Assembly (NCBI GenBank): GCA_030248215.1
Contig: JASANG010002774.1
Location: 62,001-126,000 of the forward strand
Direction of reading: 5' to 3'
Length of the DNA stretch: 64,000 nt
From: Enoplolaimus lenunculus
Taxonomy: Eukaryota; Nematoda; Enoplea; Enoplida; Thoracostomopsidae
Shown: one piece after another, positions 51,014-63,379 of the stretch
Numbering within the stretch: position 1 is the first letter of the stretch
Layout of the letters: the number at the start of each line of letters is the position of its first letter
Made by a program: the position numbers and the translations under genes
The notes under the pieces: model-generated
Told to the model about the DNA's origin: nothing
The model's database searches: none
Seen by the model: the letters and a program-made list of their open reading frames with translations, nothing else

Positions 51014-54000
51014 TCAACTATGGTCGTCGTCCCAGTTATCCGGATCGTTTTGCCAACTGTCACATATGTGTAAATGTATGTAGTTAGTGATTGGTAGTGC
51101 GATCTGAATTCGGCTTTGAACTATTTGGGGTATTTCAGTCTGATAGTCGTTTATGAATCCATCGTAAGCATGACATGCTCGAAGTGTTTCCATGATTAAG
51201 GGGTGATACAGAAATCGCAATGCATTTCCAAGAATCACTTGTCCCCGTCTTGCTCTGGTTGTGCTTACTGTCAGTCGTCAGAAATCGTGCAGGAATAATT
51301 TATCCCATTCTTGACCGTATGTATCATAGAATCCGTCAGACCGCACGAGACTAACGATCATGAAATCACATTCGTTGCCCTTCCACGTGTTGGCACACCC
51401 TATTTGCAGTTCTGGTTGTTGTTTAGTTAGCAGTTTCTTTAATAGTTTACTTTGCGCCGCATACGTTCCGTCTATTCCGATGGTATGGGGCGGAATCCCT
51501 AATTTTATCATTCTATTGACCATTTCGAGTACGTGGCAGATTCATTGTTCCTTCAACATGCACGAATGATACTCCATTCCTCACTGGAAATAAGACGGTG
51601 TTTAACATCCCATTTGTAGCGTCATTCAACTCTTCATTTTGTTAGCTCAAACGATTATGATTATCAGCGATCAGTGGTGCGTCCTTGTATATGATTGCGC
51701 TTGGTGGGCCCAAAATACTTGCCACACTTCGGTAATTTCGTTTAAGTGTTTTAAGTTTTTCTGTTTTTGCTTTACTGGCTACTCTGATAAAGAACTCCAT
51801 TCCTGATTCGTCCCCAGCGACTGATTTTAGTTTTGGCGATGTTATGTAGGCTGACAACTGTTTTGTATCTCCAAGCATCACGATCGGACCGTTTGAAACC
51901 AATAAGGCTGCTAACAACGTTCGCGGGAGATCCACTGAAGCAGCTTCATCGATTACAAGAAGTTTGAATAATCCTGCGTCTGCGAGTGTTTTTCTATAAT
52001 TAAGCAGATTCATAATTGCTAAATCCACTGTTGTAGCCAGTATTTTGTGTTCAGGTATTCGGGAATCGGCTTCTATGTCGCTAATTTCGGTGTCGGCAGC
52101 CACGAAATTCGAACTTTGTATTAATTCGCCCAGTTAACCGACTGGGTAACCTTCTCGAACCGTACGTAATAACGATTGTGGTGGAACTTGACCAAGCAAC
52201 TTCTTAAAATACGATTGGATCTTCTTAGCTAAAACGTTTGCCGCTGCATTCGTCGAAGCTATATACAGATATTGCTCTTCTGGAAAAATGATGTGCATTG
52301 ATACCATTATGAGGGCATAACGTGTGTCTTTCCGGTGCCAGGTGGTGCTTGAAAAGCGACTATCGGATCACCGTTTACTATTGCGTCGAGAATTTTTTGT
52401 CCTGGATCCAACTGTTGGGTGTAATTGTGTATTGTTGCTGGCAATCTCTTTTTATCATATTGTTTGGCAGGTGAATCGTGTCCAAATATGTGATTGATGA
52501 TCTTGTGCCAACTTCGTTTGAGGTCGTACTTGAATCGTTTTCTGATGGATGATTGGTTGTTTTCATTGGTCACCGTTTCGTCTCGTGTGCCTTGTAGTCC
52601 TTCGGTTGCAAAATTTGATTTTGTCACCTTTGTTGGTGGTGGATTATCTATATCGGATGTTTCTAACGACGCTGTACATTCACTTTCATTTATTTCATCC
52701 ACTAGTGTTATCTCCGGTTCGGATAATTCGGATAAATTTGTGATACTGGTGTCTTTAATTTTAGAATTGTCACGAGATGTTTTCTTAATATATCTTCGAC
52801 ATTTGCTGAGGCCGTCTCTATTTTTGCTTCGTCGTCTTCATTGATCAGAAGTATTTTGTACAGTGCGAAAAGGTATCAAGGTACTATACTTGGCATCGAC
52901 GCGATTCGCTTTCAACTATGGATTCTATGATATTCTTCAGTCCAGCGTTAAGTTTCAATTGCACGGTTGTCACCATTTGATCGTCATCGTTTTTTTCACC
53001 TACTATATAAGCTGGTAATTTGGCATCCCACCGTGGATGTACAATGCGAAGGCGATCTGTCATTGATTTAGTTCTAATAATTTGATGTTCTCGGCTCGAC
53101 ACTTTGGAACTCACATATATTGCGGACTCATCTGATTGTAAGGTCTCTATGTCTTCAATTGGTAAGATTTTCGTTGATATCACAGAACATCGTTCAGGAA
53201 CATCTTCGTCGTATTGCGTTTGTCCAATGACGTCGGCCAATTGTCGCTATCTAGAATTGCCTCAATGTCTTTTGTTTGTACATTATGATCATCGAAACCA
53301 CCATGTGACTGGATTTCCACTGAGCGTACTACGATTTGACTCTGATTACGGATTATTGTATCTTTTTGTTCCCAGGCTTTGAAGTATGGAGTGAAACACG
53401 ATTGCGTAAACCGAGCTGGCTTATAAACACGTTGTTCCGAACCTTCTCCATTTGGTATCAACGGTGGATTAAATATACTATCTAGTTTAGACGATAATGC
53501 AACACCATGTGTCTGTTTATGTCGAACTCGGGCGATGTCTTCGAGATATCGTGCAGTGCAGTGTTCTAAGTGGTAATCGTGCCTGTTCCAGCGTACTTCA
53601 CACCACAAGGGTAATAGCACAGAGTTCTTATCGAACTGTTTGGCCTCAATCAATTCTGGGAGATTGTAGAATTGTATCCCAGGTGTTTGTGATTCGATTG
53701 TTACCATTAGTTTTTCTTGGTGTGTGCAGTTCGTTGGCATTTCAAATATCGGATGCAACTTATCATCAATTGCACCGTCCACTATTGTATGGACACCTAT
53801 GTATTCTATGCTAACAGCACCTTTGTTTCGAATCGTTAAAGGGAACGTCAGGTCTTGGGATCCAGTTGCAGAGTTTCCGAAGAAAATTGGTGTATCGTAC
53901 CCTTGATTTGATAATTGGGCATGCATGCCAACAGCGGTCGCTGTTGTGGAGAAAATATTGGGAAACGTTAACACGGCGTTCAGATTCTTCAGTACTTTAT

Positions 54001-54378
54001 GCTCATGGTACAATCCGTGGTCTTTTATCCACTGTTGAAACATCAGCCTTCGTTCGTCAGTGATATTCAGGCGGAACAGTTGGCTACTCGACATTAACGC
54101 ATACAGTGTCGAAACCAAGTGTAGCGATCGTTGATCGGACATAAACATACCATACAAAAGTTTCTATACGACTCGGTTTTGGACGGTGAAATAAAATCAG
54201 TGATCGTGGCTTCTACGTTATTTGGATATCTCGGGGCGAATTTTACTAAGGTGTCCATTGGAATGTAGGCATTAACTCCATGCCTGTTCTGGAAACTTTT
54301 TCGTCGCTCTTCCGGTAGGATGTCCGTAAGGCATACTGTAGCTGCGAAATCTGGAATGTCCTTGGTGTGTGTTGCCAT
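51014..54378 (-). pseudogene. UPF1/DNA2-NAM7-type superfamily 1 helicase remnant inside the LTR fossil
   Basis: The first part (about 54.4-52.9 kb) is a long region without a domain I recognise. It includes a stretch with beta-sandwich-like spacing (LTFPLTIRNKGAVSIEYIGV), as in the arms of some UPF1-like helicases. A helicase core follows: AFQAPPGTGKT (motif I, about 52.3 kb), LLVIDEAAS (motif II, about 51.95 kb), IVMLGDTKQL (motif III, about 51.85 kb), LKRNYRS (about 51.7 kb), and TWKGNECDFMIVSLVRSD (motif V region, about 51.35 kb). The ILGNALRF string near 51.2 kb corresponds to the family's usual end. The set and order of motifs fit UPF1/MOV10-like RNA helicases. It is on the same strand as the integrase, about 200 bp downstream of it, and stops about 110 bp before the 3' LTR. 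It is broken. Alternative: a host gene fragment trapped by recombination between repeats. Confidence 0.8.
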
Positions 54379-54584
54379 GCTGTCATTTGTTATAGGTGTT
54401 TGAAGTGCGTTATTGTGTATATTGTGTAATAGAATTGAATATGATAAAGCGTCCTATTGGACATTATGTTATGGTTTGTATGTGTGGGCTGGGTGTGGAT
54501 TGAAGCGAGCTCAACGTTAACGATTGACGATTGTTGACGAGGATTTTGAAATAAAATCAAATTAACATAATAATATTAATATTA

Positions 54585-56080
54585 TTATAAATCATTACTT
54601 AGTTCTACTTCTAAATTTGGATCTGCTTCATGTACTACGCGGCTATCACTCTTAATAAGGGTACCTGCAATAGGAGTATAAGAGGATGAATCGTAAAACG
54701 GTTTTGTACGATTCACATGAACTTTCAATGGCTTAGGTTGCCTAGCTGTTAGTGACTTAATTACAACATTCGGATACTTAATATCAATTACTTCAAAAAG
54801 AGCCTGCCACTGATGGGCCAGATTATGGGGTTTTCCTTTCTTCGAAAAGGGGGCATGCAAGAAAACTTTATTGCAAATTTTATATGTAGGATAAGCAGTT
54901 TTTTGATCAAATCTTTCTTTCATTACATGTTGGGCTTTAGTTATGTTTTCTGCAGCTAATTGCCAAGCGTCATATAAAGCTAATCCAACAGCTCTAGCAT
55001 AGTCATCCTCATCAATGTAACCACGGTTTGATACTGGCAATGATATATCTATTGGTAGCCTAGGCACTCTGCCATAAACCAAACTAAAAGGACTATATCC
55101 AGTGGTTTCCTTCACACTTGTGGGACGAACTCATCCCATGTTCGCTGAGCTGCATCCACATGCTGGCTTATCATTTGCATAAATGTGGCATTAATTCGTT
55201 CAACAACTCCGTCAGTTTGTGGACGGATGTGGTAGTAAAATTTTTCGAGTACCAGCAATATTGGTAACTTCATCCAATAATTCACTTCTAAAATTAGAAG
55301 CATTATCGCTTACTAATGCAACAGGTGCAGAATGTCTACATACTATTTCCGTCATAAATAGTTTGGCTATAGTAAGCGCTTTGTGATCTCGGCTACAAAT
55401 TGCTTCTGGATATTTGGTGAAACGGTCAACAAATATGATAACGTATATGTTGCCATTGTATGATTCTGGTAAGGGTCCTAGGACATCTACATGATAGGTG
55501 TGATTTGGCTCGTTTGTAGGAATAGGAACTAACGGTGCATTCGGCCGATGTAGTCCGTGCTTCCGAGTACAGCAATCAACACAAGATTTGCACCATTTGA
55601 CTAAAACTAAATCCTGATTCATTCCTTCCAAGTAATATTTTGGGAGGATTTTATGGTACGTTCTGGAAATCCCAGAGTGCTGTCCACCAACAACATCATC
55701 ATGATGAGCAGAGAAAATTTTTTGTTTCATGTTTTCTGGTACAACTAATTGCTCCCAAGCTATTCGAGGCCCTGTGCGGAGGGTAGGGTAATGGTGATAT
55801 AACAATTTTTTATGCGTGAAAAATCTTGGCCTCGAAAGTGTTAAATAACGAGCTGTTTTTCGTCATCAGGTAATTTACCTTGCAAGAGATATTGTAATAT
55901 CGTGCTAATATATGAATCTATTTTCCTGCATTTCAGCAAACCGCTCATATCTATCTGAGCTAAACTTGTCCTGTTCTTGACCCCTTGATTGCATTCATAC
56001 ATTGGCTTTTGAACGAGGTAAAGCCTGCAACGGGCAATACCATAATCCCAGTCGCCTTTTAGAAAGGGAGGGAACAACTT
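54585..56080 (-). pseudogene. Integrase part of the LTR fossil
   Basis: The zinc-binding HHCC region ends in the CKSCVDCC string. The catalytic core shows YHVDVLGPLP (first Asp), LVSDNASNF (second Asp) and TDGVVERIN (Glu). A GPY/F-like region follows (AHQWQALFEVIDIKYP) and then a tail. This layout is that of Ty3/gypsy integrases, which insert element DNA into the genome. The part is broken. Confidence 0.85.
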
Positions 56081-56176
56081 CTAGATATGAGTTCACACCA
56101 TGATGACTATGCTAAGTCATGTAAGTAGGAAACTTTGTGCGGTTATAATATTTTTCTCAGGTATATTAAACCAACG

Positions 56177-58742
56177 TTAGAGATAGATAATAAAGGGAGA
56201 ATATCTTTTAGTAACTTTGGGGATTTCTAAAATGATCCAAAATTTTAGTTGGGCAATATTTACTATTACTGGGTATGCCGTAACAAATTGACAAAATAGG
56301 CTAGGTTCTTGTTCATATAATGTTTTTCGTAGAGCAGGTTCTGCTCTTATTAATGTGGTAATCTGGGTGGCACTTAGTATTCCTGAATCTATTTTGCCCT
56401 CTAAGCTTGCGGTACTAACAGATTTCACTAATCGTTCTATTTGCATAACAAACAAATTTGCCTGGGAAATTTGCTGCATTTCTTGACCAAACCCTTTGAA
56501 CTCGCACGTAATATGTGCAACCATGTGGTCCAAAAACGTCATTGCTTTATGGTTAAAGTATAAATTTGTTGATTTTGTATGGAAAGTTGGTGCATGGCTC
56601 GAGCTTGTATTCCAATTTTATGTTCAAGTATAGGTACCGCTTGTGTTACTGCATTAATTTTTGGCTGAAGGTAAGAAAGCTGGAGGCTATCGGCAATTCC
56701 CATCCCTGTGCCTGCCACTGATATTAACCCCGTCAACAAAAGGGGCAAAAACGTTTGCTTCGTTCTGCTTTTGGAAAAGTGCAAATATTTTGATTATCAT
56801 GGCAAACGCCTCCCAACAATTCTTCGTAAAATCTAGGGTCAAAGGTTTGCAAATATCGGTGAGTAAATCCAATGATATTGAAGCGACCAGGACAGTCTGA
56901 ACGATTAATGAGCCTGGGAGGTTCACTCAAGTTGTAAAAGCTATACTGTATATGCAACATGATCGGGACATACTCTGAACGTTTTGACGTAAGGAGTATA
57001 CCGCTAGGTACTATGCCCGTTTCTACCCCGGGTTAAAATTTGGGAGAGAAATTTCTTAAATCTCCTGCCATCGTGGCATTTATTGCATTTATTATGGTAA
57101 GTAAACATATAAAGCTGAGCCATGATGTTATAAATTTGGTTACCGGTTTTTGTGGCTTAACTAATGGCGTACTTTCTAAATTTTTAGGAGTAGTAGTTGT
57201 TAAATCATATTTAAATGAAGGTCTCCAGGGGGACGTCCGGAATTCCTCAAAAAATGTTTTTGAATGACAAATAATTCCTTTGACAACTTTCTTTTTGTAT
57301 CAACATAATCATTATATGATAATCCATACATATTCAGTTTATCTATAAAACCGATCCTATGATTATAACTACTTGAATATGGTTCTGGTAATTTGGCTCG
57401 CTTGACCAAATTATACATCATTAAAGTTTCACGAAGCGGTTTATGTTTTGTACTTGGTGGTCGAAAAGTGGATGTCCGTCCGTCCGTCTGTCCGTCTGTC
57501 CGTCTGTCCGTCTGTCCGTCTTTCCGTCCGAAAAGAATCTCAGGAACGGCTGAACCGATTTTGATAAATTTTTTTGTTTGAAAGCCAATTATCCTGGGGT
57601 GTTAACCTCGCATTGGGGTTTTAAATTTTTGGGCCGTTTATTAGCTACAGGCTAATTTGCATAATTAATTCAGCCTAAATTAGTACTTTCCACAATATTT
57701 CACTAATTATTACCATTAGAAGCAATCTAATTTTAGCATTAAAGGGTTTTCGGATGCGAGGAATCTACGTAGACTATTTACAAACCTCCAAAACCGATGA
57801 TTGGCAGTTAGCTAATAGATAATTAGCATATTAGCATAGGTTATAAGCCTAAATTAGGACTTTTTACAATATTTCACTAATTATTAAGGATAAAAGCAAT
57901 ATAATTTCAGCACTAAAGGGTTTTTAGGTGCATGAAATTTGAATAAACAGTTTACAAACATCGAAAACCGATAATTGAATAGTTAGCTAATAACTAATTT
58001 GCATATTAGCTTAATTGACAAGACAAAACTAGGACTTTTTAAATTATTTCAATAATTTTTATGGTTCACTGAAGGTTTTTTGGTGCAAGGAATCTGAATA
58101 AATTGTTTACAAACCTCCAAAACAGATAATTGAATAGTTAGCTAATAGTTAATTTGCATATTAGCTTAATTGACAAGACAAAATTAGGACTTTTTAAATT
58201 ATTCCAAAAATTATAGGGTGGCTGAAGGGTTTTTGGGTGTGAGGAATCTGGGGAAATTGCTTACAAACCTCCAAAACCGATAAATGAATAGTTAGCTAAT
58301 AACTAATTTGCATATTACCTTAATTGCTTACGTGTGTTCGAGCTTCGCTCAATAAATGTAGTCCCACTACGACTGGTATAGTAAGGTCGGTGAGACTTAA
58401 TCGTAATATTTCAGTATTAGTGTACATTGGTGAGCCTATACCTGTTGGTTGTAATTTCTTAATTTTAAATTTTTCCCTGTGATAGAATCTGATTTTGACG
58501 TAATTCCCTTTCTTCTGTGTAACGTTCATATACTCACATTCCGGTTTTTCCATGAGATGTAGGTGTTGTGACGGTGAAAATGCGATTTGAACGTCACACC
58601 TGACCACTTCACTTATTGTACTTGCTCGATCTGCCGAACAAAAGGAATTCGTCTGTAACTTATACCTATCAATATCAATTATTTCACAACAGCAAATTAT
58701 AGGACAAATGAAGCATTTACTATAGGCCTTGTGGCTGATCAA
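56177..58742 (-). pseudogene. Envelope-like part of the LTR fossil
   Basis: It includes a signal-peptide-like hydrophobic stretch, a basic RSKR-type cleavage motif, then a hydrophobic glycine-rich segment (LISVAGTGMGIADSLQL) and a region with heptad-like spacing. That order resembles class I fusion envelope proteins of retroelements. The upstream half is cysteine-rich and not assignable. It is broken and interrupted by a repeat at 57426-58377. Position before the integrase is unusual, since env normally follows it. Confidence 0.5.
57426..58377 (-). mobile_element. Hairpin-ended repeat family, copy 5, inserted in the LTR fossil
   Basis: Read on the minus strand it starts accagtcgtagtgggactac, has the same 150-180 bp subunits and runs to a cggacgga run and cacttttcgacc. 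It stops before the 3' hairpin. It lies inside the envelope-like part, so it is younger than the LTR element. It is the only copy here on the minus strand. Confidence 0.9.
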
Positions 58743-58844
58743 GATGCATTCTGAGATGTTTTCACAATCATTGATCTTTTATCCGAGGTGATAACTTTTT
58801 AACGACATAATCGTCTAATTATCCGATTTGTTCAAGATTGATTC

Positions 58845-58935
58845 GACTTTACAGTGGGCTCGTAATAGAGTGTGATAAACGACGCCAGGACATTTTATGC
58901 AGTAGCGCGTGTAGTATAACGTGGATGATTCATAA
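58845..58935. mobile_element. Fragment of an atgggtcatccac MITE
   Basis: ctcgtaatagagtgtg and gtagtataacgtggatgatt match the right half of 43966-44335. Only part of the element is present. Confidence 0.5.
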
Positions 58936-59403
58936 TATTCTCAATGTCATATTCTGAATTAACCGATTTGTTCAAGGTTGATTCGAAGATATAAGTTTCT
59001 TTTAAGACCCTGATAAGACTATTCCTACGATATCCAGAGAATTTATAATTTTATTTACTTGCCGTTATATTATAAAACTGGATATATTTAATTTTAGGAG
59101 CTACAGACTCTTGTGGAACGGTAATATTAAAAGTTATCCTATGTATCTCAGGTGGTGAACAATATCGTATTGTAATTTTTGCTAATCTTAATTCGTGGCT
59201 TTTAATATCGTCTACAATTTGAGGATGATCGACAACATTGATTCCGGTATCCAGCGTAATTAAATTTTGATTTTTGGGAGTGCAATTTAATTTACCATCA
59301 TTCAAAATTCTTCCTGTAGTTAAAAATTCATTCCGATTTTCTTTTATGGTTTGGTCAACCTGTTTTTCCTCAGATTCCTTTATTACTACCATTCCCACAC
59401 AAG

Positions 59404-61285
59404 CTACAACTTCAGATAAATTTTCTCGACTAACATTTCATTTTGTTTTAGTAATACTTCTTTTTCCTTGCATACTTGGTCAAATTTCTTCTTAGTTTCT
59501 TCTAATTCGTTCTGAATTTTACGCAACGTGGTTTCATTTGATCTTTTTCTGATAACTGCTGCGACTTCAGCCGCAGCATTACTTAAATCGCGTGTTTGTG
59601 CTTTATGTTGGGGTGTGGAGCTGGAATTATACTGTGTCTGTCGTGGGTTCCATGTCTGGGTTTGTTGTCCAACATTATTAGATGGTTTAAACCCAGTTCT
59701 TACAGAAGTGTATGATTTTTTTCTGCTATCTAATGGTACTTGTCTTGCTATCTGACATCCTGCGGCAGTATGGCCAATTCTGCTACATGTATACCATCTT
59801 GGCAAGTTTGTGGCAGTTGTAGGATTATTAATAATGCGCCTATTATATGCCTGTTGACTAGGCGGCTTTGTTTGTCTGTAATTAAAATGTGTATTTCCCT
59901 GTATTTTGTTGTAATTTCTCTCCATCATCTGAATCTTATCCCTGCACTAGGTTTACAGAGTTTGTTAACCCAGTTGCGTGCGAATCAATTGTTCCAGGGA
60001 ACGCTCTATGCGTTTATTGGTTTGTCTTGGTTGCCCAGTACTGGTTGGTATTGTACTAACAATATTTTGTGGTTGTGGCAGATAATTTTGTATCCCCAGG
60101 GTACCTTGGGGTTTTGGAAAATAATTGCCTGCATATTTAAGCGCAGAGCAATATCATCTGCTTGCTGTAATGTATGTATGGGCATTTCCTTTAATACTTG
60201 AGCCTTAATTTCAGAAGAACGAATTGCCGAAATAAATTTTCCAATAATAAAACGGCGGATTGTTTCCTCCGACTCGCCTGCATAGGCTCGTCGACAAGCT
60301 CTTTTAATGGCTTTTAAATACGAGTATAATGATTCGCCTTCCGTTTGTTCGCAGCCTTGTAAGGCAGCTTCATGATAAACTGCTAACTCCGGGGACGCTA
60401 GTTTATGGGTCATCCACGTAATAGTACGTGCACCAGTGTAAAATTGTACAGGTCTGGGTAAGGACCTATGTCATTTTCAGGAACTCTGTGGGAAGGATTT
60501 TATATTTATAACAAGTCTCTTTGCAGGGTCCAAGGACAACGCAGACATTCTGCTTACAGGGTCTCCAGTGTCGCTACACTCACAAAACACAGTGCATAAT
60601 AATATCCTTACTCTGTAACAAGACACTGTTCGAAGGGACTATTGTACATTGGTTTTAGTAGAAGTTACGCACTAAAAATTAAAATTTATTTCGTAGAAAC
60701 GACGTTGTAGCCAGAGTCTGCGTTTTGTCGGTAGTCCCTTCCGAGGGACTCTGTTTTGTCCCTACTCTCTTGAAAAACTGTCAGGACAAAGCCGGCTCTC
60801 TAACAACAGGGTGTGTGTTGTCATCAGGCCGTCGTTATAGCATCGTTTTTTGACACTGGTCCTAAGGATGTGGGTGGACAATTTTTTACAACTATGCGCG
60901 CATTATTACGTGGATGACCCATTACGCTCTAATGCGGTGTAGATTGATTTAAATGTTCGTTTATCCTCAACCCTTAACCCGTCGTAGATGTTTTTTTCAA
61001 TATCTCTAAGATTAGCAGGTTGGATCCGTAATTTGATTTCATCATCTATCAGTTTTGCCGCGCAAATTAAATTAAAACTTTCTAACCATAGTGTTAAAAT
61101 CAGGGCCCGTTAAGCTTCCGTGAAACGGATGTATTACCAGATCGGTATCGGTAGTACTAGTTACCCGAGTTTGGGCAAGGGTAGAATTCATGTGGGCCAT
61201 GCCATCATTATAAGTTGTCTTACATTTTGCGCCAGATGTGTCACATCATGTTGCAGTTGATCCATGTTTCTTTAGCTCATGTCTG
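59404..61285 (-). pseudogene. Gag part of the LTR fossil
   Basis: A helical capsid-like region (for example SLYSYLKAIKRACRRAYAG and GKFISAI) precedes a single zinc knuckle of CX2CX4HX4C type in the string WYTCSRIGHTAAGCQ. A glutamine- and asparagine-rich stretch and a coiled-coil-like segment follow. Gag forms the particle and binds the element RNA. The part is broken and interrupted by a MITE at 60405-60922, with capsid-like sequence on both sides. Confidence 0.75.
60405..60922. mobile_element. MITE with atgggtcatccacgtaata ends, inserted in gag
   Basis: It opens atgggtcatccacgtaatag and closes with the inverse attattacgtggatgacccat. 518 bp with no coding content. It is inserted in the gag part of the LTR fossil. 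Related copies lie at 43966-44335 and 58845-58935. Confidence 0.85.
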
Positions 61286-62062
61286 TATTGTCTAGGCGTT
61301 CTTACGCTTACGTCTAATATAAAAACTAACTCTTCGATGTAAATATTGGATAACTAATTACTTGTAAATTCTTCCGGAATTGGACTTAAAGATCGCTCTC
61401 TTTTCATATAAATTAATGACAGATTTTGCATTAAGCTGTTAAAGTTATAAAGTTTACATTTCGTTATCAAAACTTCAAATTGTTGCCTGGAGCGCTTTTT
61501 ACGCAACTACGTTTATAATTTTTTTCAAATTTTTGTTTCACAGCGTTTAAAACCAACATATTTACGCTCGGTTGAACAAACTTTAACATTTTTAAAAATT
61601 TGACTGTACCTAAGCTTTAACATTCTTTGCTTTTGAAAATACAAACATTTACCTTTTCATGCTTGATTGCTTTTTTAAATTAAACGTTTAACTGTTGATT
61701 CAAATTAACGTATCACATGAAACACAAACAATCAGATGATGACAAGCCAGGAAATGAGAAAACAAAATTGAAAATTATTCTTGTTTCTTCACATATAATA
61801 GTTTAAAATTAAGACTAGATGTAGTCGAGGTATAGTCTTAAAAACAATCATCAATATCCAACATTTTGATTTAATAGACGAGCAGTTTCAGAAAAACTCT
61901 CGTTCTCTAACATTTTGCATTTCCGTACTGCATTACGAAAGGCTTGCGAGCGGAGTGAGCTAGAAATTAACCACCAAAAATTTAAAACAGTCAGGATTCA
62001 AAAATTTATTTTAAAGTGATTTCTTTTACAAAAAATACATTAGCAAAATTGTATAATAAAAA

Positions 62063-62080
62063 CTTGCGACCTAGAAACCA
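62063..62080 (-). promoter_or_regulatory. Candidate tRNA primer-binding site of the fossil
   Basis: On the minus strand tggtttctaggtcgcaag begins five bases after the end of the 5' LTR. It starts with TGG, as expected for pairing with a tRNA CCA end. A near-identical string follows an LTR-like end at about 48565. The tRNA it would match is not identified. Confidence 0.55.
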
Positions 62081-62085
62081 AATAA

Positions 62086-62368
62086 TGCACGAAAACTCAC
62101 ATATTATTTGTCAAGTGTTGCAAAATTTGACAAACTTGCTCAGGCAACGACATCTATAACATTTCCACGAAGTAAAACAATTTTATAAATTTAATGCTCT
62201 AATGCTATGTGAAAAAGACGACAAACGTTTCGAAATTATACAAATATCGACCTTTTCTAACTTTTAAATTGAAACATGTATACATTGATAATTATAAAAT
62301 TATCAATTTTAATAAAAAGAAATCGGTCGTAAACTATATATCGAGCGATGCGGGTGGTCCGCAACACA
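62086..62368 (-). repeat. 5' LTR of the fossil
   Basis: 283 bp in minus-strand orientation, from tgtgttgcggaccaccc to ttcgtgca, pairing with 50624-50907. Confidence 0.8.
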
Positions 62369-62494
62369 GTGTTCATCAGACAACCCACTCAAAACTCACC
62401 TAGTGTACGCATGATTGTGGAATTTGCATTAGCTTCAGGCGAGGGTGAAATGTGGGTCGCGGGTCGCGTAAAAAATTCTTACATACATGCACCT

Positions 62495-62585
62495 CTGGTT
62501 GGGACAGTTGGAACAGTTAGGACAGCGGGACAGTGGGGAAAGTGGGGAAAGCTGGGACAGCAGGACAGAAGAACAGCTGAACCCA
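62495..62585. repeat. Minisatellite of gggacagttggaacag units
   Basis: Units gggacagttggaacag, ttaggacagcgggacag and gggaaagctgggacag. Same unit as 40735-40905. The frames through it are artefacts. Confidence 0.8.
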
Positions 62586-63094
62586 CAAGAAAAAGCTTCT
62601 CCGCGTAAAAAAATTCTCTTTCATTATCAGGGGTGCTGCTGTCCCCCTGACCCATGCGAGAAGAAGTTATATTTCTGCTGCTTATCCGCATCTTGCAAGG
62701 TTCTACAACAACCATTATTTATTGAACTTGATAAGAGTTATAGCTAGTTATTTTTAGCGGTGTTGCCGTGGTCGGCTGATATGATTACAACACCTTCCCA
62801 ACTCGTTCTATAGCAGCATGTTACTTTTGTGTTACTTAATTTTATTTTAAATATCGTCAGCGGTGTGGTTTATCCAAATAAGGCGGAATGTCGTGTACAC
62901 GTTATATGCGTAGCTCTCTTTTGCGGATGTTTTGATCTATTAGAATGTGCAGACCGCAGGCTAACTGACAATCGTTCGTTATAGGGTCAAAAATTAATAA
63001 AAATCAAAAATAACGACATACCGTGTGGTGCGGCTTGTCGAAGCAAACACAATAGGGCATTTGTTTCACGATCAACTGATTCTACAAACAATAC

Positions 63095-63230
63095 CGTTGT
63101 TAGTCTGGGTAGGAACTAGGACTTCAGATCTTTTCATTAGGCAGCTGGAAAAGCGGGTTACAGGTGGTTTCTAACCAGTGACCTTCTGCGTGGCAAGCAG
63201 ACGCAGTTACCACTGCGCCACGCAGCCCGC
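63095..63230 (-). mobile_element. tRNA-Gly(GCC)-like SINE, copy 2
   Basis: 63230-63153 on the minus strand is a tRNA-like head. It has a box A ggcgcagtggta, a seven-base anticodon loop ttgccac (anticodon GCC, glycine) closed by ctgc/gcag, and a 7-bp acceptor stem with one mismatch. Box B (ggttagaaacc) is damaged and the T-stem pairs poorly, so it is not a working tRNA gene. The tail after it matches the body at 37880-37950, making this a SINE. Confidence 0.7.
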
Positions 63231-63379
63231 CTCTCCAATTGAACGCAAGCAAATTTATGTAAATTAGGCGGAGGTAGACTGGCCTCCAAATTTAATTTAC
63301 AATCATTCTGAAATTGCGTTTGCGAAGATCGGCGCGGGGACCCTGACATGCAGAACGAAGAAATTCGTAAGCTACTGCT

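Larger units (their letters stand above)
50624..62368 (-). mobile_element. Fossil Ty3/gypsy-like LTR element carrying a superfamily 1 helicase
   Basis: On the minus strand, in order: LTR, candidate primer-binding site, leader, gag, envelope-like part, integrase, helicase, polypurine tract, LTR. Each part is listed separately. No protease or reverse transcriptase part was recognised. The integrase resembles Ty3/gypsy rather than BEL/Pao or Copia. The LTRs differ at about 25 of 284 positions by eye, so the insertion is not recent. The element is broken, on the order of ten or more times, and two smaller transposons are inserted in it (57426-58377 and 60405-60922). Outer target duplications are not clear, so the two LTRs might have been brought together by recombination. 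The helicase between integrase and polypurine tract has no counterpart that I know of in this superfamily. Confidence 0.8.

Noticed and set aside
46383-62367. A single giant DNA transposon bounded by tgttgcggaccaccc and its inverse
   Set aside because: The purine run, primer-site-like sequence, gag and integrase fit LTR ends better; the 15-bp match is more likely a second LTR edge.
50619-62373. Clean target-site duplication of the LTR fossil
   Set aside because: Short flanks (aacac on one side, ttatt on the other) do not match; an apparent cactg/cagtg pair needs a mismatch and different LTR edges.
63153-63230. Functional tRNA-Gly gene
   Set aside because: Box B is damaged, the T-stem pairs badly and a SINE body follows, so it is treated as a SINE head.
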